Assembly: GCA_020631405.1 (NCBI GenBank) | Contig: JAHDHH010000003.1 | Location: forward strand, 62,001 to 126,000 | Direction of reading: 5' to 3' | From: Saprospiraceae bacterium | GTDB taxonomy: Bacteria; Bacteroidota; Bacteroidia; Chitinophagales; Saprospiraceae | DNA length: 64,000 bases | Shown: positions 39,520 through 48,093 of the stretch, piece by piece | Numbering within the stretch: the stretch's first letter is position 1 | How the letters are laid out: every line of letters starts with the position of its first letter | The notes under the pieces: model-generated | Databases searched by the model: none | What the model saw: the letters and a program-made list of their open reading frames with translations, nothing else | Told to the model about the DNA's origin: nothing | Position numbers and translations under genes: made by a program

Positions 39520-41028
39520 ATGCTTAATAGAACTTTTAACTTGCTGCTTTTAGTTTGCGTAATACTATTTGCAGCGTCTTGTAACAGAAGCGGTTCTGAG
39601 GAAAGATCTTCTGCTACAGGTTGGAAATACAATGACCCGGAATATGGTGGTTTTGAAAAACTAGCTTACGAAGGTCAAATTAACGGACCAAACCTTGTAC
39701 TTGTAGAAGGTGGTACTTTTACCATGGGACTTGCTCAGGAAGATGTCACTTTCGAATGGAATAATATTCCAAGGAGAGTTACAGTATCATCATTCTATAT
39801 GGATGAGACTGAGGTGAGTAACATCGACTGGAAAGAATATCTATACTGGACGAAAAGAGTATACAAGACTTACCCACAGGTTTGGATGGATGCACTACCA
39901 GACACATTAGTCTGGAGAGAGGAGCTTTCTTACAACGAACCATTAATTCAAACTTATTTTAGACACCCATCTTATGATGACTATCCGGTTGTTGGTGTAT
40001 CTTGGGATCAAGTTCAAGAATTTTGTAAGTGGAGATCTGATAGAGCTAACGAAATGCTCTTAATAGAAAGAGGTATCCTTAATAACAATACGCTTGAGCA
40101 GATTGACTCTGAAAACTTCAATAGTGAAGCTTACCTAGCAGGTCAATATGAAGGAAGTGTGAGAAAGAACATGGAAAACATTGCTACTGGTGGAGAAAGA
40201 CCTGTAAAGTTTGAAGATGGCATCATGCTACCTAACTACAGACTTCCAACGGAAGCTGAATGGGAATATGCAGCTCTTGCCCTACAAGGAAACTTGTCTG
40301 CTACTGGTGATGAAAACATTACTGATAGAAGATTCTTCCCTTGGGATGGCAATACAGCTAGATACCAAATCAACAATAAAACTCAAGGTAGAATCTTAGC
40401 CAACTTCAAGAGAGGTGCTGGAGATTACATGGGTATGGCTGGTAACCTGAATGATAAAGCATCAACCACTGCACCAGTACGAACATTCTTACCAAATGAC
40501 TTTGGACTTTTCAACATGGCTGGAAATGTCAGTGAGTGGTGTGAGGATGTCTATAGACCATTGACAAGTACTACTTTAAGTGATCCAGAAAATCATGACT
40601 TGAACCCACTAAGAGGAAATCAGTTTTCTGAGTTGATTCTTGATGAAGAAGGTAAGCCAGTTGAAAAAGATAGCTTAGGTAGACTTCAAAGAAAGTTAGT
40701 AGAGGATGATACACTAGGTCTTAGAGAGAACTACAGAAAGGCTGATGTAAGAAACTACCTTGATGGAGACAATGAAGAGAATATCAAATATGGATATGCT
40801 GATTATACTTTGATCAATGATAAGTCTAGAGTATACAAAGGTGGTTCATGGGCAGATAGACTATTCTGGTTGTCGCCTGGTACAAGAAGGTACAAAGACC
40901 AAGACAAGTCAAGTAGAACTATCGGCTTTAGATGTGCAATGATCAGAGTGGGTGGATCTTCTGGAAATGAAGACACTGGTGGTAACACCTTTAGAGAGGC
41001 AGGAGCCAAGAAACAACCTAGATACTAA
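39520..41028 (+). CDS. gldJ: Gliding motility lipoprotein GldJ
   Basis: The 502-residue protein starts at ATG 39520, giving a clean lipoprotein signal (LLLLVCVILFAASC). The body is an SUMF1/formylglycine-enzyme-like fold with VEGGTFTMG, DETEVSN, YPVVGVSWDQV, RLPTEAEWEY, NMAGNVSEWCEDVY and IGFRCAM. The ATGWKYNDPEYGGF start after the linker marks GldJ rather than GldK. GldJ is a periplasmic, outer-membrane-associated T9SS/gliding component that stabilises GldK in Flavobacterium. The order gldJ-murF is the one seen in other Bacteroidota. A TTG at 39496 is rejected. Confidence 0.93.
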   Translation: MLNRTFNLLLLVCVILFAASCNRSGSEERSSATGWKYNDPEYGGFEKLAYEGQINGPNLVLVEGGTFTMGLAQEDVTFEWNNIPRRVTVSSFYMDETEVSNIDWKEYLYWTKRVYKTYPQVWMDALPDTLVWREELSYNEPLIQTYFRHPSYDDYPVVGVSWDQVQEFCKWRSDRANEMLLIERGILNNNTLEQIDSENFNSEAYLAGQYEGSVRKNMENIATGGERPVKFEDGIMLPNYRLPTEAEWEYAALALQGNLSATGDENITDRRFFPWDGNTARYQINNKTQGRILANFKRGAGDYMGMAGNLNDKASTTAPVRTFLPNDFGLFNMAGNVSEWCEDVYRPLTSTTLSDPENHDLNPLRGNQFSELILDEEGKPVEKDSLGRLQRKLVEDDTLGLRENYRKADVRNYLDGDNEENIKYGYADYTLINDKSRVYKGGSWADRLFWLSPGTRRYKDQDKSSRTIGFRCAMIRVGGSSGNEDTGGNTFREAGAKKQPRY

Positions 41029-41051
41029 GATTTTAATCTTTTAGATATATC

Positions 41052-41087
41052 AATAGCCTTCAGAATTCATTTTTGAAGGCTATTTTT
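41052..41087 (+). terminator. Intrinsic terminator after gldJ
   Basis: AATAGCCTTCA at 41052-41062 pairs with TGAAGGCTATT at 41074-41084, followed by a short T-run. murF starts 11 bases beyond, so read-through would be needed for co-expression. Confidence 0.8.
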
Positions 41088-41097
41088 AATTTAAGTT

Positions 41098-42387
41098 ATG
41101 ACCATTCAAGAAATCTACACTCTATTCTCAGCCAGTACTGGTGTCTGTACAGATACTAGAACTCTAATACGAGGCAGCATATTTTTTGCCTTGAAAGGAT
41201 CTTCATTCAATGGGAATGCCTATGCTGAGGCTGCTTTGAAGGCAGGTGCAAGCTATGCTGTTGTTGATGAAGCGATTGAAACTAGTGATGCATCTCTACA
41301 AGGTAAGGTTATCCAAGTTCCTAATACCCTACTTTGCCTTCAGCAATTGAGCACCTATCATAGGAGACAACTAGGTACTACCATCATTGGCATCACTGGA
41401 TCGAATGGCAAAACTACTACGAAAGAACTCTTAGCATCCGTATTAGCTCAGCACTATACCATTCAATACACCAAGGGCAACCTCAATAATCACATAGGTG
41501 TCCCCTTAAGCTTACTCAGTATAACAAAGGACCATGAGATAGCTATCATAGAGATGGGAGCAAATCAACTCCACGATATCAAAGAACTCTGTACAATAGC
41601 AGAACCTGACTACGGCTACATCACTAACATAGGCGATGCACATCTCGAAGGCTTCGGCTCGAGAGCAGGGGTACTGACCGCCAAGACTGAACTCTATAAG
41701 TGGGTCATTGACCATGGTAACATTTGTTTTGTTAATCAGTTCGATCCCATGTTAGCTACATACCCCATTCCTAGTGCAAGTATCTGCTACCTCAGTAGTG
41801 AATTAGCAGTTGTCTCAGCAAATAATAGCCTGAATATCTCTGTCAACTATCAAGGACAGGTAGTCGAGACACAGATGACTGGATCGTATAACATTGACAA
41901 CATCAACGCGGCTATTACTATCGGTACCTACTTTGACGTGTCACCTGAGGATATCATTAAAGGCATAGTAAACTATACCCCTACTAACAATAGATCACAA
42001 GTCATCGCATTCAGAGGTGCAACTGTGATTCTAGACGCCTACAATGCCAACCCTTCTTCTATGACTAAGAGCCTCGACAACTTGATTACTATCAAAGGGG
42101 TGAAAACTATGGCCATTCTTGGCGAAATGTTGGAACTTGGAGAATATGAGGAAGAAAAGCATAAATTAATACTTAGCAAAGCACTAAATTCTGACATCAA
42201 TTCTGTCGTCACAGTTGGAAATGCATTCTATAATATTTCAGGAGAATTTTCCGACAACCCCAAGTTAACTTTCTTTGCTAGCACTAATGCATGTAAACAA
42301 TGGTTAGATGGTCAATCCTTGAGTGGATATACTATATTGATCAAAGGATCAAGGGGAAACAAATTGGAAACCTTAGTAGTGAACTAA
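41098..42387 (+). CDS. murF: UDP-N-acetylmuramoyl-tripeptide--D-alanyl-D-alanine ligase
   Basis: The 429-residue Mur ligase adds D-Ala-D-Ala to the muramyl tripeptide in the cytoplasm. It has CTDTRTLIRGSIFFALKG (substrate-binding domain), the ATP-binding GITGSNGKTTTKE (about residues 98-110), NLNNHIGVPLSLL, IIEMGANQLHDI and the third-domain VILDAYNANPSSM. All are characteristic of MurF rather than MurE or MurC. Length is standard. It follows gldJ across a terminator, the conserved Bacteroidota neighbourhood. Confidence 0.96.
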   Translation: MTIQEIYTLFSASTGVCTDTRTLIRGSIFFALKGSSFNGNAYAEAALKAGASYAVVDEAIETSDASLQGKVIQVPNTLLCLQQLSTYHRRQLGTTIIGITGSNGKTTTKELLASVLAQHYTIQYTKGNLNNHIGVPLSLLSITKDHEIAIIEMGANQLHDIKELCTIAEPDYGYITNIGDAHLEGFGSRAGVLTAKTELYKWVIDHGNICFVNQFDPMLATYPIPSASICYLSSELAVVSANNSLNISVNYQGQVVETQMTGSYNIDNINAAITIGTYFDVSPEDIIKGIVNYTPTNNRSQVIAFRGATVILDAYNANPSSMTKSLDNLITIKGVKTMAILGEMLELGEYEEEKHKLILSKALNSDINSVVTVGNAFYNISGEFSDNPKLTFFASTNACKQWLDGQSLSGYTILIKGSRGNKLETLVVN

Positions 42388-42392
42388 CTATA

Positions 42393-43349
42393 TTATATTA
42401 ACTCTAATATCCTTTGAGGGACATTGTCTTCAGCAATATTAGTATACTCATCAAAACTTACTGAGATATATTCGTTATCAGCCCCAGGATTCTTAAGCCA
42501 CCACCTACCACTAATTTCACTTTTAGCAAATTCAAAATCTTGATTCATTGTAGTTGAGTAGACTAAGTAAGACTTATTCATTGGATTTTGTGGATAATCG
42601 TTCTGACGATGCTGCCTGCCTTCGAGGAAGTACCACAATAGCAAGGCAACTTTTTCATAATACCTAGGATCATTTTCCTTATCTCCATCGATCAACACAA
42701 GATCCAGGTTGTTGGCATGTCCAAGGTACTTCATGAGGGCACATACTTCAAATATGGTAAACCCAGCAATCACACTATCAATGATATTCACATTGATCCT
42801 TGCAAACTTGGCATCTCTTACTAATGGCTCAAGTGCTTGGATATTACTTTTAGCCTCTCCAATAGATACAGACTGGCTATTCATCATACTTGCAAGTATG
42901 GCTTTTGGCGTATTGTGTCTAGAAAATCCAATATTAATCAGATTCGTACCATCTACTCTTTCAGCTCGAGGGCTGATATTGATTACAGTATGTCTTGACC
43001 TATTACTCCTACTCATCTCAATGAATGGTTCTACTACTTGCATACTGTCAGCGATCAGGATACTATCCTTTTGATTCTGAGTCCTGTTTTTGATGTGCTT
43101 GAAATCCAGAAGGTTGCCAGATTCAAGATAGCCTGTAAATCCAAAGAAAGGATCAAAGTGATTCTCTAATTGTGCAAGAGCTTGAATAACTAATGAATAA
43201 CAAGCAGAATTTTCAGAAATGATACCAAGCTCAGGTTTGAATTCTGTATCAGATTGAGTATTCACCAAGTAGTTAAAGAGTGAAGTAGAGTCCAAGTGCT
43301 CATTACTTTCTGAAAGAATTTTATTTTTTATTAAATAGGAGTTTGGCAT
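42393..43349 (-). CDS. Degenerate arginase/formimidoylglutamase-fold protein
   Basis: The 318-residue protein aligns by eye with Bacteroidota formimidoylglutamase-type ureohydrolases. Matching parts are IGFSRHNTPKAI, IGEAKSNIQALEPLVRDAKFA, FEVCALMKYLG, ALLLWYFLEGRQHR followed by DYP, and SEISGRWWLKNPG. The metal-binding signatures of active enzymes are missing: there is no GGxH or DxHxD, and the expected DxD strand reads INVNIIDS (about 185-192). It is therefore probably catalytically dead and may be a scaffold or regulator. It is convergent with murF, with stops 6 bases apart. Confidence 0.72.
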   Translation of the reverse strand: MPNSYLIKNKILSESNEHLDSTSLFNYLVNTQSDTEFKPELGIISENSACYSLVIQALAQLENHFDPFFGFTGYLESGNLLDFKHIKNRTQNQKDSILIADSMQVVEPFIEMSRSNRSRHTVINISPRAERVDGTNLINIGFSRHNTPKAILASMMNSQSVSIGEAKSNIQALEPLVRDAKFARINVNIIDSVIAGFTIFEVCALMKYLGHANNLDLVLIDGDKENDPRYYEKVALLLWYFLEGRQHRQNDYPQNPMNKSYLVYSTTMNQDFEFAKSEISGRWWLKNPGADNEYISVSFDEYTNIAEDNVPQRILELI

Positions 43350-43699
43350 ACATATATATTTATATCATGTAAAGATAGCTGTTAAAGTGTTAATTATGAG
43401 TAAAATATATTTGTAATATGTTGTTTAATCAAGATTTCTTTTTATTTTTGACTCATTAACAACCTACCTAGTAAATAAATCAGAGTCTGATATAGGGGAT
43501 AATCCTATAATTCGGGTCTTACACATGGCTACCTATAGCCAATGCTGTGCTAACACGAAATTCTGATTTTAAATCCTGATAATACAACCAACCGAGCTTG
43601 GTGCATACGTCTGCATCTTGAACGGAAGTATAATGCTTGAATTAGAATCAAATTTCATATTAAATGAAATACTTAAAGGTGAATATTAAGAAAATAATT
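43350..43699. other. Intergenic region between divergent genes, 350 bases
   Basis: This interval separates the arginase-like gene (minus) and the OmpA-family gene (plus). It contains a TATATTTG at 43406-43413 without a convincing -33 partner and small hairpins (GGCTA-CCTA-TAGCC near 43528; ATAGG...CCTAT near 43493). I see no open reading frame with family features and no tRNA. Confidence 0.5.
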
Positions 43700-45649
43700 A
43701 TGAGAACTAATGTTTTTAAAAGTGCTTTGAATCAAGGCTTCTATGCTCTTGGATTCATGGCTTTTTTGTCGTTAACCCCTAACATTTCTTATTGTCAAGT
43801 TGAAGACGATGAGTTTTTGTTAGAGTCTGATACTTTAGGTTTAGGAGACTTGGAAGTAGTGGAAAAAGTTACTGATACTTGGTCTACTGCTAGAGTAACG
43901 GATGATATGACAATAGATCCAGAACAAAACAAGCAGTGGAGAATGGGTGAGTACAAGTTCTCAGCTAAGCCAAAGCATGCTTGGGAAGTTGGAGTTCACG
44001 GTGGTCACTTCTTTATTGATGGAGACGTCGATAGATTAGTTCCAGGAGGGTACGGATTAGGATTACACCTAAGAAGAGCTGTAACCTATGTATTCTCAGT
44101 AAGAGGAGATTTGTTTTATGGTCAAGCCTTTGGTATTGATCCTCAACCTTGGAAGCATGCATTAGCGACTGCTGGAGGCACAGACAATGGTGGAGGTCTA
44201 GTAGAAGATGTCTTCAGTCCTTATGCACCAGCTGCAGACGGAAGTTTTGAAAGATGGTTCCCAAGACATAGAACTACCTATATCTATGGTGCAATGCAGG
44301 GTGTATTCAACATAGGAAACTTATTATTCCACAAGGAAAGAAACAAATGGAACCTTAATGCTATCGTAGGAGTAGGATTAGACCACCACAATACTAAGCT
44401 AGATCTTCTAGATAGTGATGGAGGTATTTACACAAACCTTATCAATAGAATGGGTTGGACTAGAGATAAGTTTGATACTCAAGCAGGAAGACAAGAAATC
44501 AGGTCTAATATCAAATCTATCTATGATGGAGAATATGAAACAGATGGATTTAAGAAAAAAGGTATCTTCAGAGTAGGCGATGACATCAACATCCATGTGG
44601 TATATACTGCGTCTATGGGTGTACAAAGAAAAATAACCAAAAGATTCAACATAGGTCTTGAGCACCAAGTAATGGTATCTGATAATGACTACCTTGATGG
44701 TATCAAGTTCAGAACATCTGAAGATCAAACTAATAACGTTGATATAGGTCACTATACTAATCTTAGAATTGGAATCAACTTAGGCAACTTTGACAACAAG
44801 ACAGAGCCACTTTATTGGTTGAACCCAGTAGATGCACTTATGAATGATATCGCATCACTTAAGCAAAGACCTGATCTTGACTTAACTGATTCTGATGAAG
44901 ATGGTGTGATTGACATGCTTGACCAAGAGCTTGACTCAGAGCCAGGTTGTGATGTAGACACAAGAGGAATCACTTTAGATAGTGATGGTGACGGAATCGT
45001 AGATTGTAAAGATTGTGAGCCATTCTCTCCTCCAGGATACGAAATTAGTGATTGTGGAGCTGCTCAAATACCAGATGAAGAATGTTGTATGGATGAGGCT
45101 GCGGTTAGAAATATCGTAAAAGATGAAGCAAGAAGCTTTAAGTCAACAACTGTAACATCTGCTCCTACAAGAACTACCACTGTAGTAAAGTCAGGATGTG
45201 GCGACTGGTACTTACCAATGATTCACTACGACTTAAACAAGTCAAATATCAAAGCAGAATACACTAGTCACATGCATCATATTGCTACTGTCCTCAAGAA
45301 GTGTCCTGAATTATGTGTAGTAGCGCATGGTCACACTGATAACAGAAACAACAATGATTACAATACTAGATTATCTTACGATAGAGCTAAGAATGCTGTA
45401 GAATATCTAGCAAGTGAGTACGGAATCGATAGAGGTAGAATGAAGGTAATGTATGGTGGTGAAGAAAGACCATTGATCCCGTCACCTACTAACGAAGCTG
45501 ACCACTACATGAACAGAAGAGTAGAATTCAGAACATGTAATGATACTGATTTCGAAATGACTGCACCAGTAGGAGCATCATCTACTAAATCTTCTTCAGG
45601 TGAAGTAATTAGAGATTACTACAACGGAAATAAAAATTCAGGTTACTAG
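43700..45649 (+). CDS. OmpA-family outer-membrane protein with calcium-binding repeats
   Basis: The 649-residue protein starts best at ATG 43700, which gives a proper signal peptide ending at SYCQ; a start 12 codons earlier is less likely. An N-terminal barrel-like region spans about 50-380, followed by thrombospondin-type-3-like acidic repeats (DSDEDGVIDMLDQE, DSDGDGIVDCKDC). The C-terminal OmpA domain has peptidoglycan-contact residues (HYDLNKSNI, HGHTDNRNNNDYNTRLSYDRAKN, RRVEFRTC). It probably links outer membrane and cell wall. A strong terminator follows. Confidence 0.9.
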   Translation: MRTNVFKSALNQGFYALGFMAFLSLTPNISYCQVEDDEFLLESDTLGLGDLEVVEKVTDTWSTARVTDDMTIDPEQNKQWRMGEYKFSAKPKHAWEVGVHGGHFFIDGDVDRLVPGGYGLGLHLRRAVTYVFSVRGDLFYGQAFGIDPQPWKHALATAGGTDNGGGLVEDVFSPYAPAADGSFERWFPRHRTTYIYGAMQGVFNIGNLLFHKERNKWNLNAIVGVGLDHHNTKLDLLDSDGGIYTNLINRMGWTRDKFDTQAGRQEIRSNIKSIYDGEYETDGFKKKGIFRVGDDINIHVVYTASMGVQRKITKRFNIGLEHQVMVSDNDYLDGIKFRTSEDQTNNVDIGHYTNLRIGINLGNFDNKTEPLYWLNPVDALMNDIASLKQRPDLDLTDSDEDGVIDMLDQELDSEPGCDVDTRGITLDSDGDGIVDCKDCEPFSPPGYEISDCGAAQIPDEECCMDEAAVRNIVKDEARSFKSTTVTSAPTRTTTVVKSGCGDWYLPMIHYDLNKSNIKAEYTSHMHHIATVLKKCPELCVVAHGHTDNRNNNDYNTRLSYDRAKNAVEYLASEYGIDRGRMKVMYGGEERPLIPSPTNEADHYMNRRVEFRTCNDTDFEMTAPVGASSTKSSSGEVIRDYYNGNKNSGY

Positions 45650-45681
45650 AGAGTAACAACAGATACAGACACCTTTAAGTA

Positions 45682-45720
45682 AGAGAGGCAGTCCTTCATT
45701 GGATTGTCTCTCTTTTTTTT
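45682..45720 (+). terminator. Intrinsic terminator after the OmpA-family gene
   Basis: A 13-base arm starting AGAGAGGCA at 45682 pairs, with wobbles, with GGATTGTCTCTCT at 45701-45713, followed by a T-run to 45720. Confidence 0.85.
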
Positions 45721-45722
45721 GA

Positions 45723-46985
45723 TTAGGGCTGATGCAAAGGCTCTATCCTATCACAGAGGTAAGTTCTAAAGAGCAATGCGTAAGATTGCATTCTTGCTAG
45801 TTGTTCTGTAGTGAAATGATTGGCATCTTTATGATATGTCATATGATTCTCTGACTCTTCATTTTCATTTGTCAGGCCCATCAGTTTCTGATCTATAGAA
45901 TGCATTTCCCAAGGATGCTTAAGACCTAAGAAGTGACCCATTTCATGGACAAGTGTTTGCCTACCCTCCAACCCAGAAAAACTAATATACATTCTATCAA
46001 AAAGTGGACTATTTTGTTCATAAGCATATTGTCTTGCCCTTAATATAGGAGTGAAACCCATCAATTCTGCTTCTATGTTTTCTTCAAAATAAGTGTTACA
46101 CACAAAGATGTTCAGATCTCCCTTTGATTCTAGGCTAGAGATTACATCTGCTATTAGAGCTAGATCTTGATTGTAAAAGTCATGGTAGATGTCAGGAAGC
46201 AGTGCCTTGCGTGGGCTAAAGTTGATTGACTTAGTCTCAAATTTTACCATTCCCTCAAATTCTGTATTGAGGTAGTCCACCCCACTCTCCACTTGATTCA
46301 ATAGGTCTTCAGAAGAATGTGAAGATTCCAAAATATGAAAACTCAATCGCAGCACAGGAGTACCTTCAACATAGGGCACCTTATCAGATTCGCTTAAGTC
46401 AATAGCAATCTGACCGGGGAGGAACTGACTAGAGAAAAAAAAACAGAAGACAACTAGTGTTTTCAATAATGAAGCATAATTAGCCTTGAGCTTCTTGACT
46501 TTGGGATTGATAACGAACTGACAATACCCTTGCTCCGGATTATGCTTATAGTAGTCTTGATGATAATCCTCAGCAGGATAGAACTTGATGTCCTTACTTA
46601 CTTCAGTCACTATAGGGTCTGTCCAAATCGCCTCTGCTCTAACTATGGCAGCATGGATGACTTCAGCATCATCAGGATCTGTATAGTAGATAGCGGACCG
46701 ATACTGAGTCCCTACATCATTGCCTTGCCTATTAAGTGTCGTAGGATTATGAAAAGCAAAAAACAGATCTAATAAAGTAGCTAAAGAAACTACATTACTA
46801 TCATAGTCAACTTTGACCACTTCTGTGTGACCAGTAGCACCACTGCATACTGATCGGTAAGTCGGACTGGTATCATGCCCACCAGCATATCCAGATATAG
46901 CAGATGTTACGCCTTTGAGGTCGGAGAATATCGGCTCGATACACCAAAAACATCCTCCTGCTAGTTGTATTGATTTTGTAGCCAT
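45723..46985 (-). CDS. msrA: Methionine sulfoxide reductase A fused to an M43-like metalloprotease
   Basis: One 420-residue frame. Residues 1-175 are a complete MsrA (GCFWCIEPIF with catalytic Cys, GYAGG, YHQDYY, GYCQFVINP) ending at ASLLK where a free MsrA normally ends. Residues 174-192 then read like a signal peptide (LKTLVVFCFFFSSQFLPGQ), followed by a zinc peptidase domain with HEMGHFLGLKHPW and a Met-turn-like NHMTYH near 380-395. Codon 174 is TTG, so the protease could start there (46466) as a separate exported protein. A nine-A homopolymer at 46435-46443 lies in the join. Either a true fusion or two overlapping genes is possible. Confidence 0.8.
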   Translation of the reverse strand: MATKSIQLAGGCFWCIEPIFSDLKGVTSAISGYAGGHDTSPTYRSVCSGATGHTEVVKVDYDSNVVSLATLLDLFFAFHNPTTLNRQGNDVGTQYRSAIYYTDPDDAEVIHAAIVRAEAIWTDPIVTEVSKDIKFYPAEDYHQDYYKHNPEQGYCQFVINPKVKKLKANYASLLKTLVVFCFFFSSQFLPGQIAIDLSESDKVPYVEGTPVLRLSFHILESSHSSEDLLNQVESGVDYLNTEFEGMVKFETKSINFSPRKALLPDIYHDFYNQDLALIADVISSLESKGDLNIFVCNTYFEENIEAELMGFTPILRARQYAYEQNSPLFDRMYISFSGLEGRQTLVHEMGHFLGLKHPWEMHSIDQKLMGLTNENEESENHMTYHKDANHFTTEQLARMQSYALLFRTYLCDRIEPLHQP

Positions 46986-47020
46986 ACTATGATAACACCA
47001 TTTATGTCAACAAGATTGCA

Positions 47021-47056
47021 CAAAAAAGGGAGCCTAGAATAAATTTCCTAGGCTCC
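47021..47056 (-). terminator. Intrinsic terminator after the tandem-HhH membrane protein gene
   Basis: GGGAGCCTAG at 47027-47036 pairs with CTAGGCTCCC at 47047-47056, and the six A at 47021-47026 give the minus-strand T-run. Confidence 0.85.
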
Positions 47057-47082
47057 CACCTCACTATATCTCATTAAGAATA

Positions 47083-48072
47083 CTATCCAGGATTCTTACC
47101 TCCCTGTAAGAAATCTTGGTACTCTTCTAATTCATCCCACATACCATCAGCAGCATACTGTGCTTGCTTAGGCCAAGTACCAGGGTCTGCTAATTTGTAT
47201 CTATCTCCTGCTGCATTTAGAATATCCTTGAGCTTATCAACAGCTGTTTCGGATAGTCCTCTCCAAGTAGTAATACCTGCATTGTTGAGCAGAGACTCAA
47301 TCTTCGGTCCAATACCTTCTACGGCTTTGAGATCGTTCTCTTTCCACTTCTTTAGTATGCCCAACTTGATCATGACTTTCTCAACCTTTGAATCAGTCTC
47401 TGCACCTGTCTGACTTCCAAGACCTTTCTGAAGTGTAATCAATCCATCCCAATTACCACTGCTTGCCAACTTAGCTTGCGCTGGCCAGTCAGAAGGGTCT
47501 ATGATTCTATACTTGTCACCATACTTGTCTAGGATACCTCTTAGGTCGTCATTTGACTTTCCCCCTAGCTCCGTCCATGTATGTACACCGTTTTCGTGGA
47601 GTACTGATTCCATTTTAGGGCCAACACCTTCAATAATCTGAAGATTGTCAGACTTTAACTTAGTGTATTTGTCAGCCTTTACAGAAGACGTTTTAGCTTG
47701 TACTGGTGCAGCAGATGCTGCTGACTCTGTCATAACAGGAGCTATAGGTGTGACTATTGATTGGGTAATCTTAGCCTGAGGTGAGTCCTTTGCTGTCTTA
47801 AGTGTTGCTATCTGATTGTCTCTCTCTCTTAGACTGCCCTTAAGCGTAGCTACTTCACTAGCGTAATCACTACCTTTCTTTCTACAAGCAGCAAGGTCTT
47901 CTTCTAATCCTTTGATGCTGGCCTTATATCCTTTGATCTCTGCTTGAGCATCTTCATACATTCTTCTCCACTTGGCCCATATTGCCCAGCCTAATAACAA
48001 CCCTAGTAAAAAAGGTAGAAACCACCATAACCACCACCAGTCGCAAAAATTAAATATGCTTAATTGTATCAT
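47083..48072 (-). CDS. Membrane-anchored protein with two HhH domains like the L27 extension
   Basis: The 329-residue protein has a tryptophan-rich N-terminal transmembrane helix (about 10-35; DWWWLWWFLP), a coiled coil (about 38-95) and an Ala/Pro/Lys/Ser linker (about 100-140). Two copies of an 80-residue HhH domain follow at 144-219 and 248-325. Each has EGxGPK, a ThrTrp segment, an Asp-Pro and WPxQA. They match the C-terminus of this genome's L27 closely. Topology suggests the HhH domains face the cytoplasm if the short N-terminus is outside. The function is unknown; nucleic-acid or ribosome binding is inference. Confidence 0.85.
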   Translation of the reverse strand: MIQLSIFNFCDWWWLWWFLPFLLGLLLGWAIWAKWRRMYEDAQAEIKGYKASIKGLEEDLAACRKKGSDYASEVATLKGSLRERDNQIATLKTAKDSPQAKITQSIVTPIAPVMTESAASAAPVQAKTSSVKADKYTKLKSDNLQIIEGVGPKMESVLHENGVHTWTELGGKSNDDLRGILDKYGDKYRIIDPSDWPAQAKLASSGNWDGLITLQKGLGSQTGAETDSKVEKVMIKLGILKKWKENDLKAVEGIGPKIESLLNNAGITTWRGLSETAVDKLKDILNAAGDRYKLADPGTWPKQAQYAADGMWDELEEYQDFLQGGKNPG

Positions 48073-48093
48073 TATGTTAAAAGTTTTGTTGTG

